Below, one piece after another: positions 33,411 through 42,243 of a stretch of DNA of 64,000 nt (positions are counted from its first letter, which is position 1; every line of letters starts with the position of its first letter). The stretch comes from CBDHFQ01 sp965262565. Lineage in GTDB: Bacteria > Bacteroidota > Bacteroidia > J057. The notes beneath the pieces were generated by a model. The model was not told the origin of the DNA and made no database searches. It worked only from the letters and a program-made list of their open reading frames with translations. Made by a program: the position numbers and the translations under genes. Location: positions 1 through 64,000 of the forward strand of contig CBDHFQ010000044.1 of the NCBI GenBank assembly GCA_965262565.1, in the 5' to 3' direction.

Positions 33411-34844
33411 TCACTCCCTGGACATATAGCCCCTATACATCTCCTCTTGTTGTTCCGTCATATTGCCCTGAATTGAAAACGAAAGCCAACGATCGAACAA
33501 ATGGCTGAGGATCATAAATTGCTCAAAGGTAGCTGTGATCGATCTCAAATGCGGAAGATGGGTAAGGGGGCGATAATCTGCCAGTGGTGCACCTGATAAG
33601 CGAATCTCTTTCAATTGTTGTAGATGACCTACAAATTCTAAAGAGGTTACAGGGGTATGGCAAATATCGAGAAATTCCAACTCCTCAAATTCTCCCAACA
33701 ACTCCTGATCGGTAAATTGATTAAAGCTCACATTTAATCGCTTTAGCTTTGTCAAGGGTTTGATCCAGGATAAGGAAGGTAGATTAGCACTGGAAACATC
33801 TAGAATGGTCAACTGAGTGAGTTGGCTGAGAGATATAGTTTTGCTAATATCTGCCTGACTTAGATTTAAGCTTTCTAAATGAGGCAATTCGATTAATGGA
33901 CTGCCATCCTGAATTCTATTTTTAGCTAGATACAGAATCTTCAAATGCTTCAACGATCTCATAGGACTCAAATCAGATACAGCCGTATCAGTGAGGATTA
34001 ATTTACGTACATTTGGGAAAGCGAGGATAGGAGAAAGATCTGAAATTGCAGAAGACATCATCCATAAGCTGGTTACATGCTCCAGATCGACAAAATCCCC
34101 TTCAATGGTGGCGTGTTTCATGATTTCCTCTTGCCATGCTTTAGACAAAGAGAAAAACCAATCCTCAAAGGCTAGTTTTTGCTGGTACTTCTTTCTGGGA
34201 ACTGCCTCTGTCCCATAAGGTAAATTCAGATGCTTTAAGGTATCTAGAAAATGAGTGTTCGGTGGTTCTTTTAATACTAATTCCCTACTATACCGAAAAT
34301 TATAGGATTTAATATCGTAGTTACCCTGGTTCAGATGATGTATGATAAAGGCTAAAAATTCAGCTATTCCCAGAGCTATGACATACCGAGTATCATCGTC
34401 TCTACCATAACTGATTACCTGACCTACCACTCCTTTAGCTCCGGGGTTCATATCTATGCCTATGTGGTTTCCCCCTCCATCGTGGCTAATAGGAATATAA
34501 TTAGGATTAGCATATCTCTCCTGAATCATTCCTGGAATAGCAGAAAATACCTGTATATCATCAGAATAATCCGTTTGTTCAGCAATATCAGCCCACACTT
34601 GCCATTGTTGTACTACCTCTTTTAAAGGCAAGAAGGGCATACCAAAAAATAAAGCCCCTTTAAATTCCTGGCCATTGTGTATGCGGTACAATTCGCGCAA
34701 TTCCCGAGGAAAAGTTATTCCCATGAGCTGCTCTGCCTCCCTAATACGCTCCTCAGCAGCAGCAGGGCGCAAACTTTCAGCTAATTCAGGAAAAGAATCA
34801 GCCAACAGGTCTTTTATAGATTGAATGAGATGAGCGATCTTCAT
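33411..34844 (-). CDS. SMI1/KNR4 (SUKH) domain fused to leucine-rich repeats
   Basis: This is a 477-residue cytoplasmic protein without a signal peptide. Residues 1-200 match a SMI1/KNR4 (SUKH) domain: ERIREAEQLMGITFPRELRE, then RIHNGQ, and IPISHDGGGNHIGIDMNP. Residues 245-440 hold about eight short leucine-rich repeats of the LSPILAFPNVRKLILTDTAV kind. SUKH domains are typical immunity proteins against polymorphic toxins, while LRRs bind proteins; the fusion could be a broad immunity or sensing protein (inference). No toxin gene is adjacent, and it is separated from the next gene by 61 bases. Regulation is not evident. Confidence 0.8.
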   Translation of the reverse strand: MKIAHLIQSIKDLLADSFPELAESLRPAAAEERIREAEQLMGITFPRELRELYRIHNGQEFKGALFFGMPFLPLKEVVQQWQVWADIAEQTDYSDDIQVFSAIPGMIQERYANPNYIPISHDGGGNHIGIDMNPGAKGVVGQVISYGRDDDTRYVIALGIAEFLAFIIHHLNQGNYDIKSYNFRYSRELVLKEPPNTHFLDTLKHLNLPYGTEAVPRKKYQQKLAFEDWFFSLSKAWQEEIMKHATIEGDFVDLEHVTSLWMMSSAISDLSPILAFPNVRKLILTDTAVSDLSPMRSLKHLKILYLAKNRIQDGSPLIELPHLESLNLSQADISKTISLSQLTQLTILDVSSANLPSLSWIKPLTKLKRLNVSFNQFTDQELLGEFEELEFLDICHTPVTSLEFVGHLQQLKEIRLSGAPLADYRPLTHLPHLRSITATFEQFMILSHLFDRWLSFSIQGNMTEQQEEMYRGYMSRE

Positions 34845-34905
34845 GCACCAGGAACAAAAATTTTCAGATGCTAATTATATGTAGGCGCGAATATAAAGAA
34901 GAATC

Positions 34906-35766
34906 TCAATTCACCTTCTTAAAATTGTATTTTTCTCCTACCAAAGAAGGATTTTGATGTTGGTACATAAGGCTGGTAAAGGAATTCCCCTTAATTTCCA
35001 CCTTTTCTTTCCCTAATAGCTTCCCATCCATGAAATATACCTCCAGATCTCCTTTACCAGGCCCCGTTTCCTTATACTTCCAGATGAATGTGCTCGGTTC
35101 GGAAGAACGGGTAAGGTTCATCTCATCAAACATCCTCATATAGGTTTCGCTGTAAATCAGTAAGGTACCATCTGCTTTCAATTCATTGTACAAATGCTTC
35201 TCTGTTCGATCTCCCTCCTTAGTTATTTGTACCCATTTCCCTACCAACGGCTGATACACATTCGCTGAAGCATTTACTTCCGTACCATCCATGAACTGTT
35301 TTCGTTTCACCACATTCATATTCTCATCAAACTCTACATATTCTCCTACTAATTTGCCTCCATCGTAGGTCCCTTTAGCTGAAAGCATCCCATCTTTTTT
35401 GTACCACACAGCTGCTCCATCTAATTCATATTTATTGGGATCTTCTTTAAGGACTATAGCTTGAACTGACAGTGCCAATTGGTCGTTACCCGTATAGTGG
35501 TAATTGAACAGATAGCGGTCGAAAGGGGTATCCTTTGCTTTCATTTGCAGTCCTTGCTCATAGGTGGGAACAGATTCCATGATCATTATAGGTTCTACAT
35601 ATTCCCTGATTAAATAGTAGGTGGCATTAGTTTGGGAGGTTTTGTTCCAATCAGCATCATAATACCATCTTTCCATTTGGCCTCCACTCGATTGAGGAGC
35701 ATTTTGGCTGAATATAGGGAATAGGCAAACAACCAAAGAAAGGAATAACAATAGGTTGGCTTTCAT
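34906..35766 (-). CDS. Secreted MORN-repeat-like protein
   Basis: This 286-residue protein has a signal peptide (LLFLSLVVCLFPIFSQ). The middle contains repeated MORN-like strands (AVWYKKDGMLSAKGTYDGGK and LVGEYVEFDENMNVVKRKQF) like those of the YwqK family. The C-terminal part is a beta-rich, possibly lipocalin-like domain (LVGKWVQITKEGDRTEKHL). Function unknown. It lies between the SUKH-LRR gene and the GH5 mannanase gene on the same strand, with gaps of 61 and 71 bases, so co-transcription is possible but not required. Confidence 0.7.
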   Translation of the reverse strand: MKANLLLFLSLVVCLFPIFSQNAPQSSGGQMERWYYDADWNKTSQTNATYYLIREYVEPIMIMESVPTYEQGLQMKAKDTPFDRYLFNYHYTGNDQLALSVQAIVLKEDPNKYELDGAAVWYKKDGMLSAKGTYDGGKLVGEYVEFDENMNVVKRKQFMDGTEVNASANVYQPLVGKWVQITKEGDRTEKHLYNELKADGTLLIYSETYMRMFDEMNLTRSSEPSTFIWKYKETGPGKGDLEVYFMDGKLLGKEKVEIKGNSFTSLMYQHQNPSLVGEKYNFKKVN

Positions 35767-35837
35767 ATTTAACTTTTATTTTGGGCAATGATTAGGGCTA
35801 AGGTAATTGATCAAATATATAGTTTTTATCATATACT

Positions 35838-37148
35838 TCACAAGCTATTAAACTTTTCAGTGTATTCCTGTATCACTGCTAGGGTAGATTTGTCTTGATC
35901 ATAGACCGAATACCAGCCTTGATATTCATGTGGTGGATCTCCGATGAAATCATCTCCTTTTTTCCAAATAGTCTTGGGAGAACGAGGTCTTCCAAATCCT
36001 CCCCACGCCCAAAAATTGGCCCCAGAAACTGATTTTCCTTCCCTGGAATATTGGTACAATAACTCAAAAATAAATTCGTAATATTTATCCCGAACAGAAG
36101 TGGGAGCAGTAGGATTATGATCGCCTAAATCTCTCGCTACCCCAAATTCTTCCAATACCATCGGCTTTTTAAGCTTTTTCCCTTTCTTAACATGCCTTTG
36201 TAGATATGTTCGAGCTTTATCATAGGCGCCATCTATCGTCTCGGGATGTTTTTCAGGATCATACCAGCCCCAATTTTGAATCCATAAATGAAAAGTAACA
36301 TAGTCGATCAAATCGTGTTTGTGGGCTTTGATAAAATGAGTACCTGATAATTTAGTATTTGTATAGCCTTCTGAGCCTAAAGAAATAAGATGATTAGGGT
36401 CTAGTGACCGAATTAATCTTGCAGATCTGTCTATCCATTTCAAAAATGCTTTTCTATGGAGAAAGCCTCGAGGTTCATTTGCCAATTGCCAGGACATAAT
36501 GGTAGGATCTTCTGCATAGGAAAGTTGGGATATAGAATTTACTCGAGTTACGATCTTCTGAACATGTGCATCAAAAGCGGTCATTGCTACCTCGGAATCG
36601 TAAAATCTCCCTGTATATAATTGATATTTGGCCCAACTTCCTCCTTCGGCAGGTGGTGGATAAGGAATGTTATTTTCTTCACTCCATGCCAGATACTGCG
36701 CCATTCCACCTGACCAGGGCCAAAAATTATTTAGGCATACGACCGCCTTCATCCCTCTTTTTCCCATTTCTACCAGCAGATAATCCAGGCCTTCCAACAA
36801 TAATTCGTTGTATTCTCCTGGACCTGGTTGTAGTGAAGGTAATACTCTCCAGGGTTCTGTATCTGGACCTTCACTTGCAGCCATAATTCTTAAGTTATTG
36901 ATTCCCAAAGAATCAAGTAAGTCAAGCTCGCGAATCAATCGATCTCTGTTTCCTATGGGCGCTGCGGCAGCCAAATGCATTCCATACCAGAAATTAGTGC
37001 CTAAAAAATAGTATGGTTCCTGATCCTTAATGAATTGCGTTTCATTTACAGTAATAAAAGCATCTTGGGCATGTACAAACATGGGACTTTGGATGAGAAA
37101 TAAAATAACAATCAAGTGAAAGTATGCTGGCAATAAATAATTCTTCAT
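35838..37148 (-). CDS. Secreted GH5 family beta-mannanase-like glycoside hydrolase
   Basis: This 436-residue protein has a signal peptide ending near residue 28 (MFVHAQ). A GH5 (beta/alpha)8 catalytic domain fills the rest. The acid/base is Glu225 in QLANEPRGF and the nucleophile is Glu334 in VLEEFGVARDLG. The wide active-site motifs (TNFWYGMHL and HLWIQNWGW) are those of endo-beta-1,4-mannanases (GH5_7 type). It cleaves the mannan backbone outside the cell. It is divergent from the second GH5 gene (160-base gap), which suggests a shared polysaccharide programme without a SusCD pair. The subfamily call is by eye. Confidence 0.87.
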   Translation of the reverse strand: MKNYLLPAYFHLIVILFLIQSPMFVHAQDAFITVNETQFIKDQEPYYFLGTNFWYGMHLAAAAPIGNRDRLIRELDLLDSLGINNLRIMAASEGPDTEPWRVLPSLQPGPGEYNELLLEGLDYLLVEMGKRGMKAVVCLNNFWPWSGGMAQYLAWSEENNIPYPPPAEGGSWAKYQLYTGRFYDSEVAMTAFDAHVQKIVTRVNSISQLSYAEDPTIMSWQLANEPRGFLHRKAFLKWIDRSARLIRSLDPNHLISLGSEGYTNTKLSGTHFIKAHKHDLIDYVTFHLWIQNWGWYDPEKHPETIDGAYDKARTYLQRHVKKGKKLKKPMVLEEFGVARDLGDHNPTAPTSVRDKYYEFIFELLYQYSREGKSVSGANFWAWGGFGRPRSPKTIWKKGDDFIGDPPHEYQGWYSVYDQDKSTLAVIQEYTEKFNSL

Positions 37149-37308
37149 ATTAAAAAGTTAACATCTTCGACAAGATTATACCAGCGCTTTTTCATGCCTA
37201 GATGTAAATTTCTCCAGATCATTTAAAGGGTCATTGCAAAAATCCCTTAAATTCTTTTATTAGTTTTCATAGATATTACGATTCACCACGCTTCAAACCG
37301 CATAACCA

Positions 37309-38394
37309 ATGAAAAGATTATCCTTTTTTCTTATAGTCTTCTTACACATCGCTTTGTATAGTTGTTCCGACAATGAAGAAGCGACTATTATCACTAATGT
37401 ATCTGAATCTTCCACTTTCTCTATTCACCGAGGTACCAATATAGCACACTGGCTTTCCCAAAGTAGCAGACGAGGACAGGAGAGAGCAGATTTTTTCACC
37501 AAAAAAGACGTAGACTATATCAAATCTGTGGGTTTTGATTTCATTCGGCTTCCTATAGATGAGGTCCAAATGTGGGATAGTTTAGGCAATAGAGAAGAAG
37601 ATGCCTTCCAACTATTAAATAATTTTATGAATTGGACAGATGAAGCTGAATTAAAGGTAGTACTCGACCTTCATATTATTCGCTCTCATTATTTTAATGC
37701 CAAAGACAATACCCTTTGGACCGACCCCAATGAACAGGATAAATTGATTGCGCTATGGAAGGATCTCTCGTCCTCAGTCGATAAATGGCCAAATGATATG
37801 TTGGCGTATGAATTTATGAATGAACCTGTCGCTCCAGATGCGTCTCAATGGAATGATCTTATCGCCCGAATGACTGATTCTATTAGAAGTTGGGAGCCAG
37901 AGCGAACCTTGGTGATTGGTTCTAACAGATGGCAATCCGTAAATACTTTTGATCAATTGGTTGTTCCTGCCGATGATAAACATATTTTGCTGAGCTTTCA
38001 CTTTTATGAACCGTTCCATCTGACTCATTATCAAGCCTCCTGGACTGATTTGAAAGACTTTGAAGGACAGGTCCAATATCCCGGGCAAATTGTGGTAGAT
38101 GGAACTACTCCTGAAGAACAGAGAGTGTATAATAAAGATACTTTAGAATTAATGATGCATAAAGCTTTTACACTAGCTGAGCAATTAAACCTACCTTTAT
38201 TTTGCGGAGAATTTGGAGTTATTGATGGAACTCCAGAAGAATCAAAATTAGCCTGGTACAGGGATTTAATAGCCATATTGGAGGAGCATGATGTAGCCTA
38301 TGCCAATTGGAACTATAAGTCGGGTTCTTTTGGATTAGTAGATATGAATTTAACTCCAAACACTGAATTACAGGATATTCTGACAGGGAAATAA
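37309..38394 (+). CDS. GH5 family endoglucanase-like lipoprotein
   Basis: This 361-residue protein has a lipoprotein signal (lipobox Cys19 in ALYSCSDN). GH5 signatures follow: RGTNIAHWLSQ, FDFIRLPID, acid/base Glu172 in YEFMNEPV and nucleophile Glu301 in FCGEFGVID. The motif set is that of cellulase-type GH5 enzymes rather than of the mannanase next door. It is likely surface-anchored and cleaves beta-1,4-glucan. Together with the mannanase and the GH9 enzyme at 51091 it indicates plant or algal hemicellulose and cellulose breakdown. Confidence 0.87.
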   Translation: MKRLSFFLIVFLHIALYSCSDNEEATIITNVSESSTFSIHRGTNIAHWLSQSSRRGQERADFFTKKDVDYIKSVGFDFIRLPIDEVQMWDSLGNREEDAFQLLNNFMNWTDEAELKVVLDLHIIRSHYFNAKDNTLWTDPNEQDKLIALWKDLSSSVDKWPNDMLAYEFMNEPVAPDASQWNDLIARMTDSIRSWEPERTLVIGSNRWQSVNTFDQLVVPADDKHILLSFHFYEPFHLTHYQASWTDLKDFEGQVQYPGQIVVDGTTPEEQRVYNKDTLELMMHKAFTLAEQLNLPLFCGEFGVIDGTPEESKLAWYRDLIAILEEHDVAYANWNYKSGSFGLVDMNLTPNTELQDILTGK

Positions 38395-38591
38395 TAAAAC
38401 CTTCTCGGTTTTTCCCCTTCAATGAAAGATTCTGGATATTCATTTATGAGGAATAAATGAATAAAAGGACGCATATTAGACAATTTCGTAAATTTTTGGT
38501 AACATCACGAACTTGATTAACAACCATAAAAATAAGGCGCAATCAGAAAGTCTTATATGCAGAAAATTGTACACCTTAAATTAACTCAACA

Positions 38592-38885
38592 ATGAACAAA
38601 AGGATCTTAAAATTAATGTTTTTTACCCTGGTCACAATCTCTATGACCTCCTGTTATACTTACACCTTCACAGTTGGTGATGGGGCTCAATCTGGCGCTA
38701 CCGTAACCCAAAAGAATCACTATTTTATTTTTGGCCTTGCTCCTGGAAAGCTATCTGATCCAAACGAAATGGCAGATAACGCGGACGATTATAAGGTAAC
38801 GGTTGAGCATACCTTTGTTGACGGCTTACTCAACGCCATTACTTTTGGTATTTATACACCAACCACTACTACTGTTCAGAAGTAA
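38592..38885 (+). CDS. Bor/Iss-family lipoprotein
   Basis: This 97-residue protein has a lipoprotein signal (MTSCYTY). The body keeps the Bor family pattern: TFTVGDGA, then KNHYFIFGLAP, and HTFVDGLLNAITFGIYTPT. Bor (phage lambda) and Iss give serum resistance in enterobacteria, but here the gene stands in a Bacteroidota chromosome without phage neighbours, so its job is unknown. It has its own terminator at 38898. Confidence 0.78.
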   Translation: MNKRILKLMFFTLVTISMTSCYTYTFTVGDGAQSGATVTQKNHYFIFGLAPGKLSDPNEMADNADDYKVTVEHTFVDGLLNAITFGIYTPTTTTVQK

Positions 38886-38897
38886 TATCTTCCTTGA

Positions 38898-38933
38898 GAG
38901 GAGCAATCATATGAAGTTGCTCCTCATTTTTTC
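38898..38933 (+). terminator. Rho-independent terminator after the Bor-like gene
   Basis: GAGGAGCAA (38898-38906) pairs perfectly with TTGCTCCTC (38917-38925) around a ten-base loop, followed by a run of T at 38927-38932. It lies 13 bases after the stop codon. Confidence 0.8.
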
Positions 38934-39102
38934 TATACTCCATTAATAAAACGCTTAAATCCTTACATCAGAAAGGATGGTTCTTATTGGTTTCATCTTC
39001 GTGAATACTGTATCGATACATCTGGAAAATGAGGACATCAGCTGATGTAATCTCGCCACATTTTAATACTTTTATCTCTTAAGTAGTAACAAACACAATC
39101 GA

Positions 39103-40374
39103 ATGGCTATAATATCACCCTCAACTAAAGAATCAATTCTAAGAGAAGCAGACTCCTTGCGCCAACGTTATGCTGATTTTCAAGCACAATCCCTCACCTT
39201 AGATATGACACGCGGTAAACCTTCCGCAGAACAATTAACCTTAAGTGAAGAGATGCTACACTTAGTAAAAGCAGGGGATACCGCATCTCCTTCTGGAGTG
39301 GATTGTCGGAATTATGGTGGATTAGATGGGCTTCCTGAAGCTAAAGCCTTATTTTCAGAATTTATGGAGGTCAGTAAACATGAGGTGATGATAGGAGATA
39401 ATTCCAGCCTGAGTTTGATGCATGACGCCATTACCTATGCTATGCTTCATACGATACCCGGAGGAGATAAGCCCTGGTCAAAAGTAGCCGATGTTACCTT
39501 CCTTTGTCCAGTTCCAGGATATGATCGACATTTTAATGTCTGCCAACATCTTGGTATCCATATGATTCCCATACCTTCTACTGATGAAGGGCCTGATATG
39601 GAAGAAGTTTCAAAGTTGGTGAAAGAACATTCGAATATTAAAGGAATATGGATCGTGCCCAAGTATAGTAATCCTACAGGCGTGGTTTGCAGTGATGAGG
39701 TAGTGAACCAGTTGGCTAACATGAAAACGGCAGCAGGAGACTTTAGAATTATATGGGACAATGCCTATCAGGTACATCATTTAGTAGATGATCCCAAGCC
39801 ATTGAAAAATTTACTGAGAGCCTGTGAAGTAGCGGGTAATCCTGATCGTGTATGGATGTTCGGATCAACCTCTAAAATCACATTTGCAGGTGCAGGAATA
39901 GCTGTGATGGCTGCAAGTAGAAATAATCTGGATTGGGTTCTCTCTCACCGAAAATTACAGTCTATTGGTCCTGACAAACTAAATCAGCTCAGACATATTC
40001 GCTTTTTTAGTAATATGGATGATATTCATTCTCATATGCGCAATCACGCAGCTATATTAGCTCCTAAATTTGCCAAAGTAGATGAAATATTGACCAGAGA
40101 ATTAGGTAAAGATGCTTTGGCTCAATGGACCAAGCCTGAAGGAGGATATTTTGTCAGCATGAATGTTCCTGATGGATGTGCCAAACGAGTGGTGGAATTA
40201 GCGAAAGCAGCAGGAGTAAAAATGACTCCTGCAGGCGCTACCTTCCCTTATAAACTCGACCCCAATGACAGTAATATACGCATTGCCCCCTCTCTTCCCC
40301 CATTGGCAGATATCGAAAAAGCGATGGAGGTAGTTGGCGTTTGCGTAAAATTGGCTGCTATGGAACATCAATAA
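39103..40374 (+). CDS. Class I/II aminotransferase, aspartate aminotransferase-like (Asp_aminotransf type)
   Basis: This 423-residue PLP enzyme has the fold type I arrangement. LDMTRGKPSAEQL is near the start, NYGGLDGLPEAK follows, PKYSNPTGVVCS forms the binding loop, DNAYQVHHL is the Asp-containing pyridine site, and FGSTSKITFAGAG carries the Schiff-base Lys. The C-terminal Arg is in SNIRIAPSLPP. The set is that of the aspartate-aminotransferase group first described in corynebacteria rather than classical AspC. It probably interconverts 2-oxoglutarate and glutamate with aspartate or another amino acid. It is 6 bases upstream of the carbamoyltransferase gene, so the two are likely transcribed together. 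Confidence 0.87.
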   Translation: MAIISPSTKESILREADSLRQRYADFQAQSLTLDMTRGKPSAEQLTLSEEMLHLVKAGDTASPSGVDCRNYGGLDGLPEAKALFSEFMEVSKHEVMIGDNSSLSLMHDAITYAMLHTIPGGDKPWSKVADVTFLCPVPGYDRHFNVCQHLGIHMIPIPSTDEGPDMEEVSKLVKEHSNIKGIWIVPKYSNPTGVVCSDEVVNQLANMKTAAGDFRIIWDNAYQVHHLVDDPKPLKNLLRACEVAGNPDRVWMFGSTSKITFAGAGIAVMAASRNNLDWVLSHRKLQSIGPDKLNQLRHIRFFSNMDDIHSHMRNHAAILAPKFAKVDEILTRELGKDALAQWTKPEGGYFVSMNVPDGCAKRVVELAKAAGVKMTPAGATFPYKLDPNDSNIRIAPSLPPLADIEKAMEVVGVCVKLAAMEHQ

Positions 40375-40380
40375 GACCAT

Positions 40381-42243
40381 ATGAACATTTTGGGAATCTC
40401 TGCATTCTACCACGATTCTGCTGCTGTGTTTCTATCAGAAGGAAATATTGTAGCGGCTGCTCAGGAAGAAAGATTTAGCAGAATAAAGCATGATAGTAGC
40501 TTTCCCGTACAAGCAGTACATTTTTGTCTGGATTATGCAGGATTAAATATAGATGAATTAGATGCCATTGCATTTTACGATAAACCCCTCCTCAAATTTG
40601 AACGATTACTGGAGACGTATTATGCGTTTGCACCTAAAGGCCTACCCTCTTTTATTAAAGCAATGCCTGTCTGGTTGAATGAAAAAATGTTTCTGAAGAG
40701 GAGAATCCATCAGGAATTAGCTACTATTCAAGCCTATGATAAGAAAAAATTAACGTTGTTGTTCCCCGAGCATCATTTATCCCATGCAGCCAGCACCTTC
40801 TATGCCTCTTCCTTCTCAGAAGCGGCTATATTAACTATTGATGGTGTAGGAGAATGGGCGACAGCGACCATTTGTAAAGGCAAAGGAAAAGATATTACGA
40901 TCCTCAAAGAACTACACTTCCCACATTCTTTAGGATTACTTTATTCTGCATTTACTTACTATCTAGGCTTCAAAGTTAATTCCGGAGAATACAAAATGAT
41001 GGGATTAGCGCCTTATGGAATAGAACATGCTGAAGAAACGCAATATTTTCTGGCTCAAATTAAAAAACACCTCATCCACATCCATGAAGATGGATCGTTA
41101 TGGCTAGATCAATCCTATTTCCAATATGCTACAGGTCTGAGAATGCTAAAGGATCGGGCCTGGGAAGAATTGTTGGGACTAAAACGAAGAATCCCTGAGT
41201 CCAGGATTGAGCAATCACACTGCAATCTTGCATTGGCTATTCAGAAAGTTACAGAGGAAGTAGTTTACGCATTGGCACAAGAAGCAAAAAAACTCACTCA
41301 ACTCCCCTATCTATGTATGGCCGGAGGAGTAGCTTTGAATTCAGTGTCCAATGGCAAGCTAGCTCAAACTGATCTCTATAAAGAAATCTTTATTCAGCCG
41401 GCAGCAGGTGACGCGGGAGGGGCTCTAGGTGCTGCATATGCTGCCCATCATATTTATTTTGAACAGGAAAGATTGATAGGAAACGGACAGGATCAAATGC
41501 AAGGGGCTTATTTAGGACCACAATTTTCCTACCTGGATATAGAGTTGACCATCAAAAAGTTTAAGGGAGTTTACCACTATATAGAGGAAGAAGAACAGCT
41601 TTGTGAAGAATTAGCGCATATTATTGCATCCGGAAATGTAGTAGGATGGTTTCAGGGAAGGATGGAATTTGGTCCCAGGGCATTAGGTGCGAGAAGTATT
41701 TTAGGAGATGCCCGTAATCCAGAGATGCAGAAAAAGCTGAATCTCAAGATTAAATACAGAGAATCCTTTCGGCCTTTTGCTCCTTCGGTCCTGGATGAAG
41801 AAGCAGCTTCTCTATTCGATATCCCTACCGATTCCCCTTATATGCTGTATGTGTTCCCCATAGCTTCCTATATAAGAAAAGATGTTCCAGAAAATTATGA
41901 TAGCTTAGATCTACAAATGAAATTGTATACTGAGCGCTCCCAACTTCCCGCTATCACTCATGTAGATTTTTCGGCCAGAATTCAAACGGTTCATAAAGAA
42001 ACAAATCCAAGATATTGGACCCTATTGAAGGCATTTAAGGAGATTACAGGTTATGCTGTGTTAATTAATACCAGCTTTAACGTGAGAGGCGAGCCTATCG
42101 TTTGTACGCCTGACGACGCCTACCAATGTTTTATGCGTACGGAAATGGATTATTTAGTGATGGGAAATTATCTGTTTAAGAAGGAGGAACAACCCCATTG
42201 GAACGAAAAAAAGAACTGGAAAGAGGAATTTGTGTTAGATTAG
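40381..42243 (+). CDS. Carbamoyltransferase, NodU/CmcH (SxtI-like) family
   Basis: This 620-residue enzyme has two parts. The N-terminal ASKHA/Kae1-like half (1-350) includes ILGISAFYHDSAAVFL, the metal-binding His in FPEHHLSHAASTFY, TIDGVGEWAT and the nucleotide-binding CMAGGVALNSVSNG. The C-terminal YrdC-like half (about 400-600) has FQGRMEFGPRALGARSIL, RESFRPFAPSVL and LINTSFNVRGEPIVC. Such enzymes carbamoylate hydroxyl groups on sugars, antibiotics or toxins using carbamoyl phosphate and ATP. It is immediately followed by the SGNH gene (no gap), the DUF5989 gene and the SxtJ-like gene. Confidence 0.93.
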   Translation: MNILGISAFYHDSAAVFLSEGNIVAAAQEERFSRIKHDSSFPVQAVHFCLDYAGLNIDELDAIAFYDKPLLKFERLLETYYAFAPKGLPSFIKAMPVWLNEKMFLKRRIHQELATIQAYDKKKLTLLFPEHHLSHAASTFYASSFSEAAILTIDGVGEWATATICKGKGKDITILKELHFPHSLGLLYSAFTYYLGFKVNSGEYKMMGLAPYGIEHAEETQYFLAQIKKHLIHIHEDGSLWLDQSYFQYATGLRMLKDRAWEELLGLKRRIPESRIEQSHCNLALAIQKVTEEVVYALAQEAKKLTQLPYLCMAGGVALNSVSNGKLAQTDLYKEIFIQPAAGDAGGALGAAYAAHHIYFEQERLIGNGQDQMQGAYLGPQFSYLDIELTIKKFKGVYHYIEEEEQLCEELAHIIASGNVVGWFQGRMEFGPRALGARSILGDARNPEMQKKLNLKIKYRESFRPFAPSVLDEEAASLFDIPTDSPYMLYVFPIASYIRKDVPENYDSLDLQMKLYTERSQLPAITHVDFSARIQTVHKETNPRYWTLLKAFKEITGYAVLINTSFNVRGEPIVCTPDDAYQCFMRTEMDYLVMGNYLFKKEEQPHWNEKKNWKEEFVLD

